Below are positions 44,929-56,045 of a stretch of 64,000 nt of DNA, in pieces (within the stretch, counting starts at the first letter, position 1; every line of letters starts with the position of its first letter). The DNA is from Ctenosaura bakeri (taxonomy: Eukaryota; Chordata; Lepidosauria; Squamata; Iguanidae). The translations under genes and the position numbers were made by a program. The stretch is from NCBI GenBank assembly GCA_948474755.1, contig CAOLHI010002519.1:124001-188000 (forward strand). Direction: 5' to 3'. A model generated the notes under the pieces. That model had not been told where the DNA came from, ran no database searches, and was given only the letters and a program-made list of their open reading frames with translations.

Positions 44929-45309
44929 AGCATGCCATCCAACATTTCACAGATGAAAACTGGGACATGAGCAGCCAAGTAACATCAGAGTGCGGTCAAG
45001 ATTGTAAGCGTTATTAATGAGGAAGTACACACAAGCTAGGAAAGGCTGCAGTAGTTTGCTTTCTCCTGCACCTACTGGGAAGGGCAACATTCTGTCCTTC
45101 CTGTCCTTCCCCCCTTGCTGAGTTAATTGAGTGCGAGCTACTTTTGCACTTTAAATTCAGTTTGCAGCCACTACAGTAATAAAGACAAAGGAGGAGAAAT
45201 AGGAGGAAGTGGGAGAAACCAGGACATTTTAAAAGCAGTTGAAAAAATGGGATGACAGAGGATTAATCGGAGCTGTCCCTGCCAAACTGGGACAGTTAGA
45301 GGGCATGCA
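44929..45309 (-). mobile_element. Interspersed repeat X, copy 2 (minus)
   Basis: Reverse-oriented counterpart of 52451-52812. Plus-strand words: AGCATGCCATCCAACATTTC, AGATGAAAACTGGGACATG, AACATCAGAGTGCGGTCAAG, GGGAAGGGCAACATTC, TCAGTTTGCAGCC, AAACTGGGACAGTTAGAGGG. The ends form an inverted repeat around GCATGCC. Confidence 0.78.
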
Positions 45310-45431
45310 TGTAGATACCATCCTTTCCCTACTTTTCCTCAAGAGGATGAACCTGTGTTGATTTTGCAAAAGTATTCATGAGTAAAACTACTTGTATATG
45401 CCTCATAAAGAAGACAAAGTTTAATTTCTTT

Positions 45432-45793
45432 GGCCCTTTTGCACCATACCTGGATCCCGTGATGTGTCGACATCATCCCGGCAGTGCCATTGCCACAATG
45501 GAGCATGGATGGGAGCGCTCAGGACACACTCCTTTCTTCCACAGCACAGCCAGTCTCTTCTTGTGCTACATTGAGGAAGGAGGTGCTTTGACAGCACTTC
45601 TGCCCTTCCTGTGGGGCCCTCGCTGATGCAGTCATCGCGCAAATGGGGCTTAGTACCAGATTTTTTTTTCTGGTAATAGTATAATGCGCGATCATGATGG
45701 CCGGGGACATGACAGGAGCAGGATTGCGATGACGTCATGCGATAGCTTCAACGCATCCCCATGCTGGAATGGGGCTGTAGTGCAGAAATGGCC
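45432..45793. mobile_element. GC-rich MITE family T1, copy f (short, decayed)
   Basis: Ends GGCCCTTTTGCACC and GTGCAGAAATGGCC with target duplication TTT (45429-45431, 45794-45796). An internal foldback ACCAGA...TCTGGT around 45656-45674 replaces the usual hairpin. 362 bp. Confidence 0.85.
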
Positions 45794-45796
45794 TTT

Positions 45797-46027
45797 CTCT
45801 TCTAGACTTTGTGGATGGGGTGGGTAAAACAGTGAACTGTTTTAATTACATTTTAACTGTTTTAAGCATGGTTTTAATAATGTTGGCATTTAATTCTTTT
45901 TTTAACTTCTCTAGCTTTGGAATTTTAACAAAATATTGTTTTCTATTTTTGTAAGCCTCCTTGGATCCCATCCCAGGAGAAAGGCGGAGTAAAAATTCAA
46001 GAAATAAATAAATAAACATAAATAAAA
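45797..46027 (+). mobile_element. L2-type LINE 3' end
   Basis: AT-rich 3' UTR (repeated TTTTAA words) followed by GTAAGCCTCCTTGGATCCC, GGAGAAAGGCGGAGTAAAAA and an AAATAAATAAATAAAC end. Confidence 0.7.
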
Positions 46028-46142
46028 CTGTTCATCTTCTACTTAGTGCATTACTTACTCTGCTTGAGAGAGCTACTAATATCTCTCATGTGTCCCAACA
46101 TGATAGCTTGGGGAGGGGTGACTTTTATCAAGAAAACAATAT

Positions 46143-47033
46143 TGTTACCCTGTATTGTTGGGATCCTGGGAGGGACGCCCAAATAACCAAGCAAAAACAC
46201 AAGATGGGGAAATTAACTCGAGCACTCTCTTAAGCTAACGAGAGGCAGGGTAACTTAGCAGGGATCTTGCAACCCTATGTATACAGTGTCAGGTCAGAAG
46301 AGCAGTCAGACAGTTTTAAAATAGTAAAAAAATAATAGCTTTATTAAAGGACAAACAACAGAAAAGACACCACAAACACGCAGCTAACTAGGAAATTAGA
46401 AATAGGAGTTTTTGGGGGAATGGGTGATACGACACCTTATCCCGTAGTCCTGGAGAAAAGCGGAGAATTGCAGGGAAGAAAGCTCAGCACAGTTCGCTGA
46501 GGAGAGCTCATCAGACCGAACGACAGCAAGGCGGTATGGATGTCCAGAGCGATCCGAGCAAGTGATCCGAGGGGCACTCGGAATCAGGGGGTCTTTATAG
46601 GGTGGATTGTGCCTACAGGCCATGCCATGCTCAGTGAGAACAAAGGAAATTTGGAGTGGGACAAAAGCGTTAGAAAAGGTCAGGTTTTACATGATTAGCT
46701 TAGCGCTGGATAACAATAATGTAGCCAGTATGCAAATGGCTCAGCATTGAGAGGGTGCCGTCTCAGGGCCGTTCGTCTTTGTGTAAAGTTGCGCTTAAGC
46801 AAGGTGTGTCTTCAAGAAATGGTCCCTGAAGCAATGGAGTGGTATTAATCTGCCTGCCTAAGTGGGGATTGGAATGTCCAACCATTACTGGCCGCGTCTG
46901 TTTACGTGCTTGTCCGGTGGCTCTTTCAAACACGCGGAGCAGGGTGGCAGAGAAAGATCAAGTGAAGGCCAAATAAGTTTGATATCAAGAGATATCTAGT
47001 GCTATCACTGGGCATGTCAGAACCGTGGTAACA
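46143..47033 (-). mobile_element. Solo LTR, copy 3
   Basis: An 891-bp LTR, TGTTACCC to GGTAACA on the plus strand. Flanks ATAT (46139-46142) and GTAT (47034-47037) are a 4-bp duplication with one change. The complement of TATAAAG is at 46593-46599 and of AATAAA at 46340-46345. Orientation matches copies 2 and 4. No internal viral sequence. Confidence 0.88.
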
Positions 47034-47090
47034 GTATGTGGTTACCATTCCCTTCTTAGCAGTGCTCCAGAGACATTTCTATATTTAAAG

Positions 47091-47133
47091 AAGAAGAAGG
47101 AGAAGGAGAAGGAGGAGAAGGAGAAGGAGAAAG
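47091..47133. repeat. (AGA/AGG)n purine-rich tract
   Basis: About 14 imperfect GAA/GGA triplets. Confidence 0.85.
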
Positions 47134-47319
47134 CAAAGGGCTTTCAGGCAGTTTTGAACTCCAAGGCATTTCTAAGTGCACAGCTCTGGTGATGCATTGT
47201 CTTCCTTATGCAACACTTATGAATACAATAATTTAAGGAACTGAAGCCTCTGACTAAGTCTGCCTGACTCAACATTTCAAGAAACAGCGTGGGGATGGTT
47301 AAGCTCAGGCTTCTTCCCA

Positions 47320-47395
47320 CAGCTTGGAAAAGTTACCTTTCTGGACTAGACTGTCGCAGAAACCCCTGTCAATATAGCTAGGGGCCACTATGCTG
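47320..47395. repeat. Palindromic repeat family P, fragment
   Basis: AGCTTGGAAAAGTTACCTTT followed by CTGGACTAGACTG is the family P end. Confidence 0.45.
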
Positions 47396-47680
47396 TTTGG
47401 TGTGTGATGTGTTTATATGTATGTGGGATTTGTAAATTAATACAAAAAATAGTTTTTACAAGCTCTTTTTCTTCCCACACTACTCTAACAACAGAGGAGG
47501 GACAACCACTATTGCCTCCCCACCACATTTCTGATCTGGCCCTGGATACATGGGTGTACTGTGTGGTCCCTCAAATGGCAACCAGCCACATGAACCCCTC
47601 ATTTTTATATTCCCAGAACAGCTTGTGAAGGAGCCAAGAGGAATCAACTCTTTGATCCCATTCCTCATACATATGAATTA

Positions 47681-47884
47681 CAGTGGGCCCTCAGTATCCA
47701 CTGGTGTTTGGTTCTAGGACTCCCCACAGATACCGAAATTCATGGATGCTCAAGTTGCATTATGTACAATGATGGAGTAAAATGCTATCTCTTGGCAAAA
47801 TCAAAGATTGCTTTTTGGATTTTTTAAAGTATTATCCTGCTGAGATTGGTTGAATCCATAGATACAGAATCCATGGGCCAACTG
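47681..47884. mobile_element. Tigger-like (Tc1/mariner, pogo group) MITE
   Basis: 204 bp bounded by TA dinucleotides (47679-47680, 47885-47886). Left end CAGTGGGCCCTCAGTATCC; right end GGATTC...GGGCCAACTG, an imperfect inverted repeat. Internal words GGTTCTAGGACTCC and AATTCATGGATGCTCAAG match the Tigger-type non-autonomous elements I know from vertebrates. No transposase. Confidence 0.88.
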
Positions 47885-47886
47885 TA

Positions 47887-49084
47887 TAGAAGGTTAACCC
47901 TTGTGAAGACAACAATGCTTCACTACATACTCCCACCATCCAGGGTTTGGACCATGTCTCCATGAGATTCCTATCTTACTGTATTTGTGTCCAACCTAAG
48001 GAAGCTACAACAGAAAAAAAATCTCATTCGGAATCCTTTTGGGCAGTTACAAATGCCTAACTACTGTTGTTATGATCCTACATAGTGAATCCTGTCTCCA
48101 TCACCCAATCCCTACTTGCCAGGTGTAATTAATGGGAGTCTGGTCTTTTTGCAATCAGAAATCAGCTAAGTAACGTTCCCACCTCTTCCCAGGGGTATAA
48201 TAGACAGAACCACAACCCCTGTCCCAATTCCTCCTGATGCTGGAGATTGCTTGCTGAAGGGAGTGGTGGAAACAGCAGCCAGCTGCTTCGCAATTGACAG
48301 GAAAACAGACCCCTGTTGATTGCTGACCAATAAGTGGGGGATAGGGGGGTTTCATGGTCCCTATGTATCCCCTAAACTAGGTGCTGTTTAAGAATCATGA
48401 ATATGAAACAGTCACAAGTGCCAAACTCTAGGTTATGCATTTCTAACTGCCCAGTTGTAGTGCATTTTCCCAACAGGATTCCAGCCATCATTAGATTAAT
48501 ATGCATTTTTGGTAATGTTATTGGTCTCCCAAACTTGGACAGAGAACCTCAGTATGACTTAGCCCTGCCAAGCCTGGCTTGCTAGCTAGATCTTGTGTTC
48601 ATCTCATGCATTTTGTGATTTATCCAATGATCAGCTGTCATCCTGCGTAACTTCCATGTTCCCACAGGTCTTCTGCTTATGCAACAGAGGGAGGAAGTGC
48701 CTTCCGGCCTTCTGTGTGGCCAGACCCCCAAGCAGGGCATGAATGTTCCAAGCTTTTCCAGGAACCATTTGCTTTCTTTTCCCAATATTCCACATAACTC
48801 TCAGCATTATTAATCATCTATGCTTTGTTTTGTTGCTATGCCTTATTCAACATGAGTCATATCCCGTTGTGCCTGTGGCCCCCAACCTAAATACACTTGT
48901 CTGTTAAGTTCCTCTGGGTTGGAATCTCATTTTGCATATGCTATTAAGTTTGTGACTGCAGTCTGAGTATAATGTGTTAATTTCATTAACAAAAAGAGAC
49001 AAAGTCAGTATTACTAACAATGCTATGGGAAAGATTCAATTGTAGTGCATTTGGAAAAGATACGACACAAAGCCCCAGGTTATG
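47887..49084. other. No recognised gene
   Basis: Unique-looking sequence. Short frames only. Confidence 0.5.
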
Positions 49085-49413
49085 ATGATGGTGCCTTTAT
49101 TCAATTATATCTTGCCTTTCTCCCAATAATAAGATTCAAATTATCTAAAAACAATAAAGATTTGAAAGTATACAAAAACTTTAATAAAATTATAAATATA
49201 AAAGTATAGTTTTCCAACAGAAAAGTACACAATTTATGAAGTTAAGTGCATCAAAAGACTGTGTGCAAACCATCAAACAGAACAGTACACCATTAAAAAG
49301 TACACCCTCCCAGTCAGTTTCTTAAAGCCAGTTGGCATAAGCACGTTTAACTTGCCAGTAGAAGGAGAGCAGGGACAGAGCCATCCTGGCCTTTCTAGGG
49401 AGGCAGTTTCAAA
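49085..49413 (-). mobile_element. L2-type LINE 3' end, part 1 (split by MITE T1c)
   Basis: Left edge is the complement of the L2 tail (TATCTTGCCTTTCTCCCAA), then an AT-rich 3' UTR, then decayed ORF2 C-terminal sequence (GCAGGGACAGAGCC, TTTCTAGGGAGGCAGTTTC). Interrupted at 49414 and continued at 49919. Confidence 0.72.
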
Positions 49414-49915
49414 GGCCCTTTTCGCACGGGCTTTCTGTCGCGCGACAGCCCCGTGAGCCTTGCGGGTGTGGGAGTGTCACTCTGCACGACGCACTCCCAC
49501 TTCCGCCGCGCTCACGGGGCTGCAGCGGCGCGATCGTGGGTTTTTTTATTTTTGCCTCAAAGCGAAAATCACCCGCGCTCGTGCAACACTCCCGGCGCCC
49601 ACGCGCACTTACCTCCTGTGCGGAGCGTCAGGGAGGCGGCCAGGTCGCGCTTCCTTCCCTCCGCCCCTGCGGAAGGAAGGGGCGGGGCGCTAGCGCGATG
49701 GACGTGACAGCCTCCTGTTTCGCGCTGGTGGGGGGACGGACGCACAGCCTCCTGCTTTGCGCAGGGGGGAGGGCAGCTCACGTGAGGCTGCTGCTTCCCC
49801 CTAGTTCCTTCGCCTGCAGAAGGAAGGAGCAGGGAAACGACAGCCTCCCGGAGGAGCCTTCTTGCGCGAGCTGCCCTCCCCCGCTTGCGCGAGAAGCCTC
49901 AATGCGAAAAGGGCC
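49414..49915 (+). mobile_element. GC-rich MITE family T1, copy c (502 bp)
   Basis: Ends GGCCCTTTTCGCACGGG and ATGCGAAAAGGGCC with target duplication AAA (49411-49413, 49916-49918). Sits inside the L2 copy. Hairpin TTATTTTTGC (49546-49555) with GCGAAAATCA (49562-49571), one mismatch and one wobble. Splice-donor-like CACTTACCT (minus) at 49606-49614. CpG-rich. Confidence 0.94.
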
Positions 49916-49918
49916 AAA

Positions 49919-49980
49919 GTCTGGGACTACCAAGAAGGCCCTGTCCCTTGTTCCTACTAAATGAGCCTAAGATATAACTC
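49919..49980 (-). mobile_element. L2-type LINE, part 2
   Basis: Joining 49413 to 49919 restores the ORF2 segment around CAAGAAGGCCCTGTCCC, the complement of the RERAFSV-type motif region. Compare the uninterrupted copy at 50583-50990. Confidence 0.68.
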
Positions 49981-50582
49981 TCAGATGCCAAACATTGGTT
50001 GGCATCCTATTTGAGACCCATACACATTTAAGTTTCCCTTATGAATGTGGATGTTTTTTGGAAGATGCCACAGGGATTGATATTCTTCCCTCTGTAGCAC
50101 CCAAAGCCTACTCTGAAGCCATCTCACACAGCCATTCTCTGCTCTGTGACAAGCAGGCAGGATTTGCAGAAGTGTCTAGCTGCATCCCCATAGCCAGACA
50201 TGAAATGATGACATAGCACTTTAGTTCTGCTACAGTCCTTGGGGGGGGGTCATCTCAGCAGATAATTGTTCTTTCTGGCTATGAGGACATAGCCAGATGC
50301 ATCTGCAACCCTGCCCACTCCCCACAAAACAGGAAGTGGCTGTGCAGGACAGCTTTAGAAGTTTTTCAGTAAGTTGGGGTATGTGTGTGTGAGCGAGAGA
50401 GAGATACTTGGCTCAGTCTAGTTGGTCCACTCCTAGTTCTGGAAAGCTCCTGTGCCTTTCAATAGGACTTGGACAAGCTTAGCATATCAACCAATCATTG
50501 CCTGGGATCGTATTAGTTACTCCTCACTAGAGTATATCTGAGTTGTGGAATTCACTCCCCCAGTAGCCTTGGTTGGTTGGTT
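49981..50582. other. No recognised feature
   Basis: A G-run lies at 50242-50250 and a short (GT/GA) tract near 50382-50403. No gene seen. Confidence 0.5.
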
Positions 50583-50990
50583 TATTTATTATATTTGTAT
50601 GCCGCCTTTCTCCTGGCATGAGACTCAAGGTGGCTTCCATCAACAAATTAAAACAATGAAACATTTTTAAACAATTAAAAAACATTATAAACCTATAAAC
50701 TCATAAAAACCTAAAACAATATTCCGTTAAAAGGAGTTACTAAATAAAGCTCCCCAGCTTACACGAAAGCCTATTTAAAAAAGAAATGTTTTCATTTGCC
50801 AGTGAAAGAAAAGCAGGGAGGGGGCCCGCCTAGCCTTCTGTGGAACAGCGTCCCACAGGGTGGAGCAGCCACCAAGGAGACTCTCCCTCTGTCCTCACCA
50901 AGTGAGTCTGTTTTTCGATCTCTGCTCTCTTTCTACTAGCAAAGAAAGTCCTTTTTACTTAGGCAGCTTTTTCGTTCTTAACTTACTGTG
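50583..50990 (-). mobile_element. L2-type LINE 3' end (minus)
   Basis: Complement of tail (TTTATTTATTATATTTGTATG, then CCGCCTTTCTCCTGGCATG), long AT-rich UTR, and ORF2 C-terminus (GGGGCCCGCCTAGCC, GTGGAGCAGCCACCAAGGAG, CCTCTGTCCTCACC). Serves as the empty-site reference for the T1c insertion. Confidence 0.75.
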
Positions 50991-51041
50991 GCAGAAGGGT
51001 CTTTTAATGAAGTGCGGTGTGCTTTTATCTTTTTTCACTAT

Positions 51042-51209
51042 GGCCATTGCCACACGAGACTGTTATAGCGCTATTACTCCACTTTCAACATCCTATGGAA
51101 TCCTGGTGTTTGTTGTTTTGGGAGCCCCTCTGAAACTGCAAACCGCAGGATTCCATAGAATGTTGAAAGTGGAATAATAGCGCTATAACAGTCTCGTGTG
51201 AAAATGGCT
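51042..51209. mobile_element. Palindromic MITE family T3
   Basis: Ends GGCCATTGCCACACGAG and CTCGTGTGAAAATGGCT. Both arms share the change ACGAGACTG/CAGTCTCGT where most copies have CTAGACTG/CAGTCTAG. 168 bp. Confidence 0.9.
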
Positions 51210-51362
51210 TGAGTTTTAATGTGGTTTTAAAACTGTTTTGATTGAATATTTCTAACAGAATTCTTTATTTAATGAGTGTTTTAAAAACAACCGTTCTCTA
51301 TCAAATACATTTTAACTGTACTTTGTTTTAATTTATTGTAAGTTGAACTCTCCCTAGAAAGC

Positions 51363-51560
51363 AAAATGAGTAAACTGAAGCTGTTGTACTATGGCCGTAT
51401 CGTAAGAAAACATGACTCAGTAGAAAGGACAATAATGCTTGGTGAGGTAGAAGGTGGTAGGAGAAGAGGGAGACTGCATTACAGATTCAATCAAGAGAGA
51501 CATATCCGTAGAGAAAAAAGAATAATTGACGCATTGAATGAGTTGTTAAATAGTGCTTTA
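51363..51560 (+). mobile_element. RTE/BovB-like LINE C-terminal fragment
   Basis: An open frame at 51366-51572 encodes KLLYYGRIVRKHDS, RTIMLGEVEGGRRRGRL and downstream basic sequence. This is the C-terminal signature (LxYFGHIxRRHxSLEKTIMLGKxEGxRRRGRP) of RTE/BovB-type retrotransposon proteins from memory. The remainder of the ORF is absent. From memory, LINEs of this type end in the same kind of tail (GACTTGAAGGCACACAAC) that the SINEs here carry. Confidence 0.7.
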
Positions 51561-52098
51561 ATGCATAGGTAAATCCAGTGGTTCTATTCCAGTCCAGACA
51601 AAAATAGGATTTGGGCCATTTTGGGGGGAATCATTGCATGTGAAGAACTTCAGGTTTGTTGATAGCTTCAGATGTAAAACCCAATAGAGTCCAAAGGATT
51701 GGATTTGACATATTTTAAGGGAATGTAACTGTAAGAATAAGATAATAAAAACTGGATAATAAGAACCAGACTCATCTGGTCCATTCATGTCTCCAAGAGT
51801 GGCCAGGCAGGCAGATGTCTCCTCAAGCAGAGGGCAGCTTTCCAGCCTCTGCTGCAGGAAAGAGTGGTGGAAATAATCTTTTTGTAACTTAATGGTAGTC
51901 TCCCCGTTTTACTTCAGCATTTTATACCTTTTGTCATCTAACAGTCCTCTTATTGCTCTGGCTTGTGTCCTCTTTATTTGGAGGAATGTGTACTATATTG
52001 TTTGTTCCTCAGACTCCTTCTTAGCTTCTATGTTGTAATTTTTATTTACTTGAAGTCCTTTAAAAAAAATCCAGCCAAGATCTTGCATTGGTCACATA
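51561..52098. other. No recognised feature
   Basis: No gene or repeat that I can name. Confidence 0.5.
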
Positions 52099-52195
52099 GG
52101 CTATTTCTGAACTAGACTGTTATAGTACTATTCCACTTTCAACATCTTATGGAATCCTGGGATTTGCACTTTAGGGAAGGGTCTCAAAGTACACA
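52099..52195. mobile_element. Palindromic MITE family T3, left half
   Basis: GGCTATTTCTGAACTAGACTG, TATTCCACTTTCAACATC and GGAATCCTGGGATTTGCAC, then TTTAGGGAAGGGTCTCAAAG. The right arm is missing. Confidence 0.85.
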
Positions 52196-52450
52196 TGCTG
52201 TACTTTAAGATGACATAACAAGATAAGATTTAATGTGATAATAAATGGAGAATTACCCATTACCAAACAATAGTAAAATCCTGAAAATAGAACAAGATTT
52301 GCAAAGAATAACATGGCTGGGTAAATGCAACGTTTTCTGCCTGCCGTGAAAAAGATTGTAATATTGGCACCAGGAGGAACATCTCATAACCACTTGAAAG
52401 CCTTCTGTCTTGCAATTTCTAGCGGAGGCACAGAGAGAAGGGATTTAGCA
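52196..52450. other. No recognised feature
   Basis: Short spacer with nothing recognised. Confidence 0.5.
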
Positions 52451-52812
52451 CATTACCCACCAACTGTCCCAATGTGGCAGGAACAGCCACAGTTAATCAT
52501 CTGTGTTGCAGTTTTTCAGCTGCTTTTGAAAGGACCCAGTATCCTCCTCCTCCTCTCCCTTTCCTGCTTTGTCCCCAGCTTACTTCAACTGCTGCAAACT
52601 GAGGTTATCAATTAACTCACCATGGGGGAGTAGAGGAGAAGAGGTACAATCTTGCCCTTCCCAGTAGGTGTGGGCAAAAGCAAAGTGCGGCAGCCTCTCC
52701 TAGCTTTTCTGTCCTTCCTCATCAATAATTTTTACCATCTTGACCACACTCTGATGTTGTTTGGTCACACATGTCTTGGTTTTCATCTGTAAAATGTTGG
52801 AGGGTGTGTAGC
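52451..52812 (+). mobile_element. Interspersed repeat X, copy 3
   Basis: Left end CATTACCCACCAACTGTCC; right end GTTGGAGGGTGTGTAGC, roughly inverted. Interior shares CCCAGCTTACTTCAACTGC, TTGCCCTTCCCAGTAGGTG, CCACACTCTGATGTTGTTTG and TTTTCATCTGTAAAATG with copies at 16446 and 44929. Confidence 0.78.
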
Positions 52813-53671
52813 ACTAGAACTTAAAGCATGAACATTCTGATTTAGAAAGAGGCATTCTATCAGATGTTTGATGTTTAGGGGTTTAAAACCAAGTGGATTG
52901 GAATCAGAAGCAATAGGCCGCTAATGACATTATTTCAAAATTAGTGCTATTTGCATAAATTTTGTCAGTCAGAATTTTGGCAGGCTTTGATACAAATTGA
53001 AGCTTTTGAAACATCTCCAAAAGCAGCCCTACAGGTAATATAGTCAGTAATCCATTCAAGAAGTCACAAGAAGATAGATCACTATGCCAATAATATCCTT
53101 CTCCAGAACTGATTGAGGTTAGTGTACTAGCTAAAGCTGATCAATTCAAACTGGGTGTATAGTAATGAGAGTGCATCTAAAACTGTGTAGCTGCTTTCTT
53201 AGGATGAATGGAACACTCTCCAGAACAGGCCGAATATCAGCCCTTTGGTTCCAGACCCAAGAGCCATGTGACCACAGTGCATCTATCTTGCCATGGGCAA
53301 CGCTTCTATGGAATATATCTCTTGTCCTGCTATTGGTCAAGAGAACAATACTATATAGCCTGCCCCTTGTATTATGATATTCCTTGGGATGGTACATGTT
53401 GGTCCTAAGTCCTTTTGTGGGGCCCTGTAGCACCTTTGAACCCCATGGCCCTTGATATTCCCAGTAAGTTTTATACCAGAAAGGTCCCTTATGTTTTCTA
53501 TGCAGTGGGGGGACAATTTTTTTTGACATTCTCCCCTCCAGGTTTTTTAGGGTCTTTTTTTCTTTTTTCTTTTAATGGAAGTGCTTTCCAAAGTTGGCAG
53601 AAGCCTAAACATGTTGAAGAAAAATGCCCTTAAGGGGGCCAACCCGACACCTCCTCCAAACCAATCCAGGG
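52813..53671. other. No recognised feature
   Basis: No gene or repeat that I can name. T-runs lie near 53516-53525 and 53555-53575. Confidence 0.5.
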
Positions 53672-53675
53672 AGAT

Positions 53676-54619
53676 TGTTATCCTGCTTGCTAGGGGCCCC
53701 TTAAGGGGATTCCCAACACCTGTCAAAATTATCACTTGTGGGGAAAATTAGCTATGAACACTGCTTTAGCAATGCAAAGAGGGCAGGGTAATTAAGGATC
53801 TTTCACCCATTTTTTACAGGGTCAGGCTCAGTCAGAAATCACACAAAAGGTCCAATGAATGACTTTATTGAATCATAATAGTAAGCACTAACACAAACAT
53901 GCACACACACATCCAAGGGCTAAAAGAAATAAAGAGTGGAAATAAGATAGAGGGATTGTTGAGGGATTTGCAGCTTGGGTGATACTGCACCTCTTCCTGA
54001 AGTCCTTGGTCCGGGAAGCAGCGATCGAACAGCAGCTCAGCAAAGAGACAGTGAGGAGATTGCACAGCTGTTGGGAGGGGGGAACCGGTCAGCTGGTATG
54101 ACTGGGGGGCATCATACTTCTTCTCCTTGCCTCGCATCTTGCCTGACTAGCCCAAAAACAGGGACTATTTGTAGGAGAAGTTTACTTTGAAGGCAAATCC
54201 TTTCCCGGGGAAAACAAACAGGGACAGAAAAGAAAAACAACTCCATATCTGGCATGTCTTGGAAGATAACAAGTTGTCATCCCAGTAACAGGATCTTCCT
54301 CTGCATTGGGGCTGCAGTGTGAGTTTCTGGAGATCGATTTGATAAGGTTTTATTGCTTCCAGCGCCCAGCTTTCCAGGAACACTTTTACTCCCTTCAGAT
54401 GGACTCCTTAAAAGTTAAGGATCTTTTGTCCACCATGGGTTATCACAACATGAGGTCTCCTGTGGCTACGTGACTGGGGATTTTACTGGCCTGACCTGGT
54501 TCGTTTGATTGTACAATCATTATTGCCTACGTGCACATCTGTGTGACTTCTCTGGTGGGTTAGAATAATTTTATATCAAAGTTGTAGACCCCGGGACAGG
54601 ATTTACCAAGGAGGCAACA
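53676..54619 (-). mobile_element. Solo LTR, copy 4
   Basis: A 944-bp LTR, TGTTATCC to GGCAACA on the plus strand, with perfect target duplication AGAT (53672-53675, 54620-54623). The complement of AATAAA is at 53864-53869. The TATA box is lost (ATTTGTAGG where copies 2 and 3 have the complement of TATAAA), so promoter activity is doubtful. Confidence 0.9.
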
Positions 54620-54623
54620 AGAT

Positions 54624-56002
54624 CTCTGCATATTTAGTGAGTAGAGTGTTCATTTTTTTGTGGGGATGGGAAAATAGAGGTAATGGAATGGAATATCCTG
54701 GAATGGAGCATCACTGTCTGAGACACTGAACCACCTTCAGAGATGCCAGTTTATATCTCTTAACCAAGAATTCAGGTGGTTGAGTGTCTGTCAGTTTAGG
54801 GGTGGAACTGCCTCACCACATAAGTAGTTTCTACATATGTATCAGCATGCAGAAATACTTGAGCCAATTGAAAGCAGCAGCTATGACAACGTAGCTATAA
54901 TGACACAGCTGCTTGTCCCAATGCCACCCCATAAAAGACTATCTCTTAAGCCAAACAGCAACCTCACAGAGAAATTTCCAAGCTGCTGGAGAATGGGGTG
55001 CTGAACAATGATGCCTCCGGCCCTCTCCTGGTAGAGATATATGATGAGACAGTAGCAAGACAGGCACCTGCAAGGTCCTATCATAACTGCCTGTCACATT
55101 ATCCCCTGCTATTGGGAAAGGGCTGAACTCCTAATCACTCACTGCATCCAGCACCTCACTCATTCCTCTACTGTAGTGTGTGTGCCTAGCTTAAAAGATA
55201 AGTTTTGGGAAGCATTTTCACCCTAAAAGTGAATTTCTCTAATTACAGTGTTGCACAATAAGATTATGACATCATAATTATTGAACAGGATGCTGGTCCT
55301 GCTTTTGCTAATTCAATAACAAATAGATGTTTAACTTTTAGTTTTTCTAAGCTAAAGAAGATCCAAAGGCTCTTAAGTTGACATTTTATCGTTGTGACTG
55401 CTCCTTTCATCATGTAATCATGCTCCTTTGGGGATAAGGCAACCAGAACTGTGTAAGGGATAAAAGGAAGCAGCCTGAGGTCTTGAAACAGCAGTAATAT
55501 TTGGGGCACACACACACACACAAATAAATAAATCACAAGAGTGGGTTTTTCCAGAGTGGTGTTAAGAAGCAAGAACTCTCATAACAGAGTTTGTTTGCTG
55601 CCAGCTGTTGCAAGCAGTTGCTGTTTCCACCAGCCTGATCAATTCAGCACACTCTGTGAGGCTACTACTCTGGCTATGAAACATGGAGGGAGGCAGTGGT
55701 GATCACCTTTCCTCCCCAGCAGTTTGCAAGAGCAGAGGAACTATGACATCTGTTCATTAATTGCAAGGGAAATTCCCTGTTGCCAAAACACCTCTTCCCG
55801 AGTGGTGAAGAAACCCACTAGGAAACAATATTGTACCCTTTAACAAAAACAAAAAAACAACACACTGGGTGGGAATAAAATGTGACTGCTGGTGCCAGGA
55901 ATTGCCAACAAATAGTCTGGGACAATTGAAACATCATGTGGTTACTTAAAAGAAGAACTACAGCTACAAAATACTGCAACCTCCAATAACAAACAATAAT
56001 TA
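54624..56002. other. No recognised gene
   Basis: Contains a short (CA)n near 55508-55522. Open frames at 54881-55084 and 55264-55572 show no domain. Confidence 0.5.
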
Positions 56003-56045
56003 ATTTGTTTTATTGAAATTATATCATGCCTTTCTCCCAAAATGG
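56003..56045 (-). mobile_element. L2-type tail fragment
   Basis: TTGTTTTATTGAAATTATATC followed by ATGCCTTTCTCCCAAAATGG is the complement of the L2 tail end only. Confidence 0.5.
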
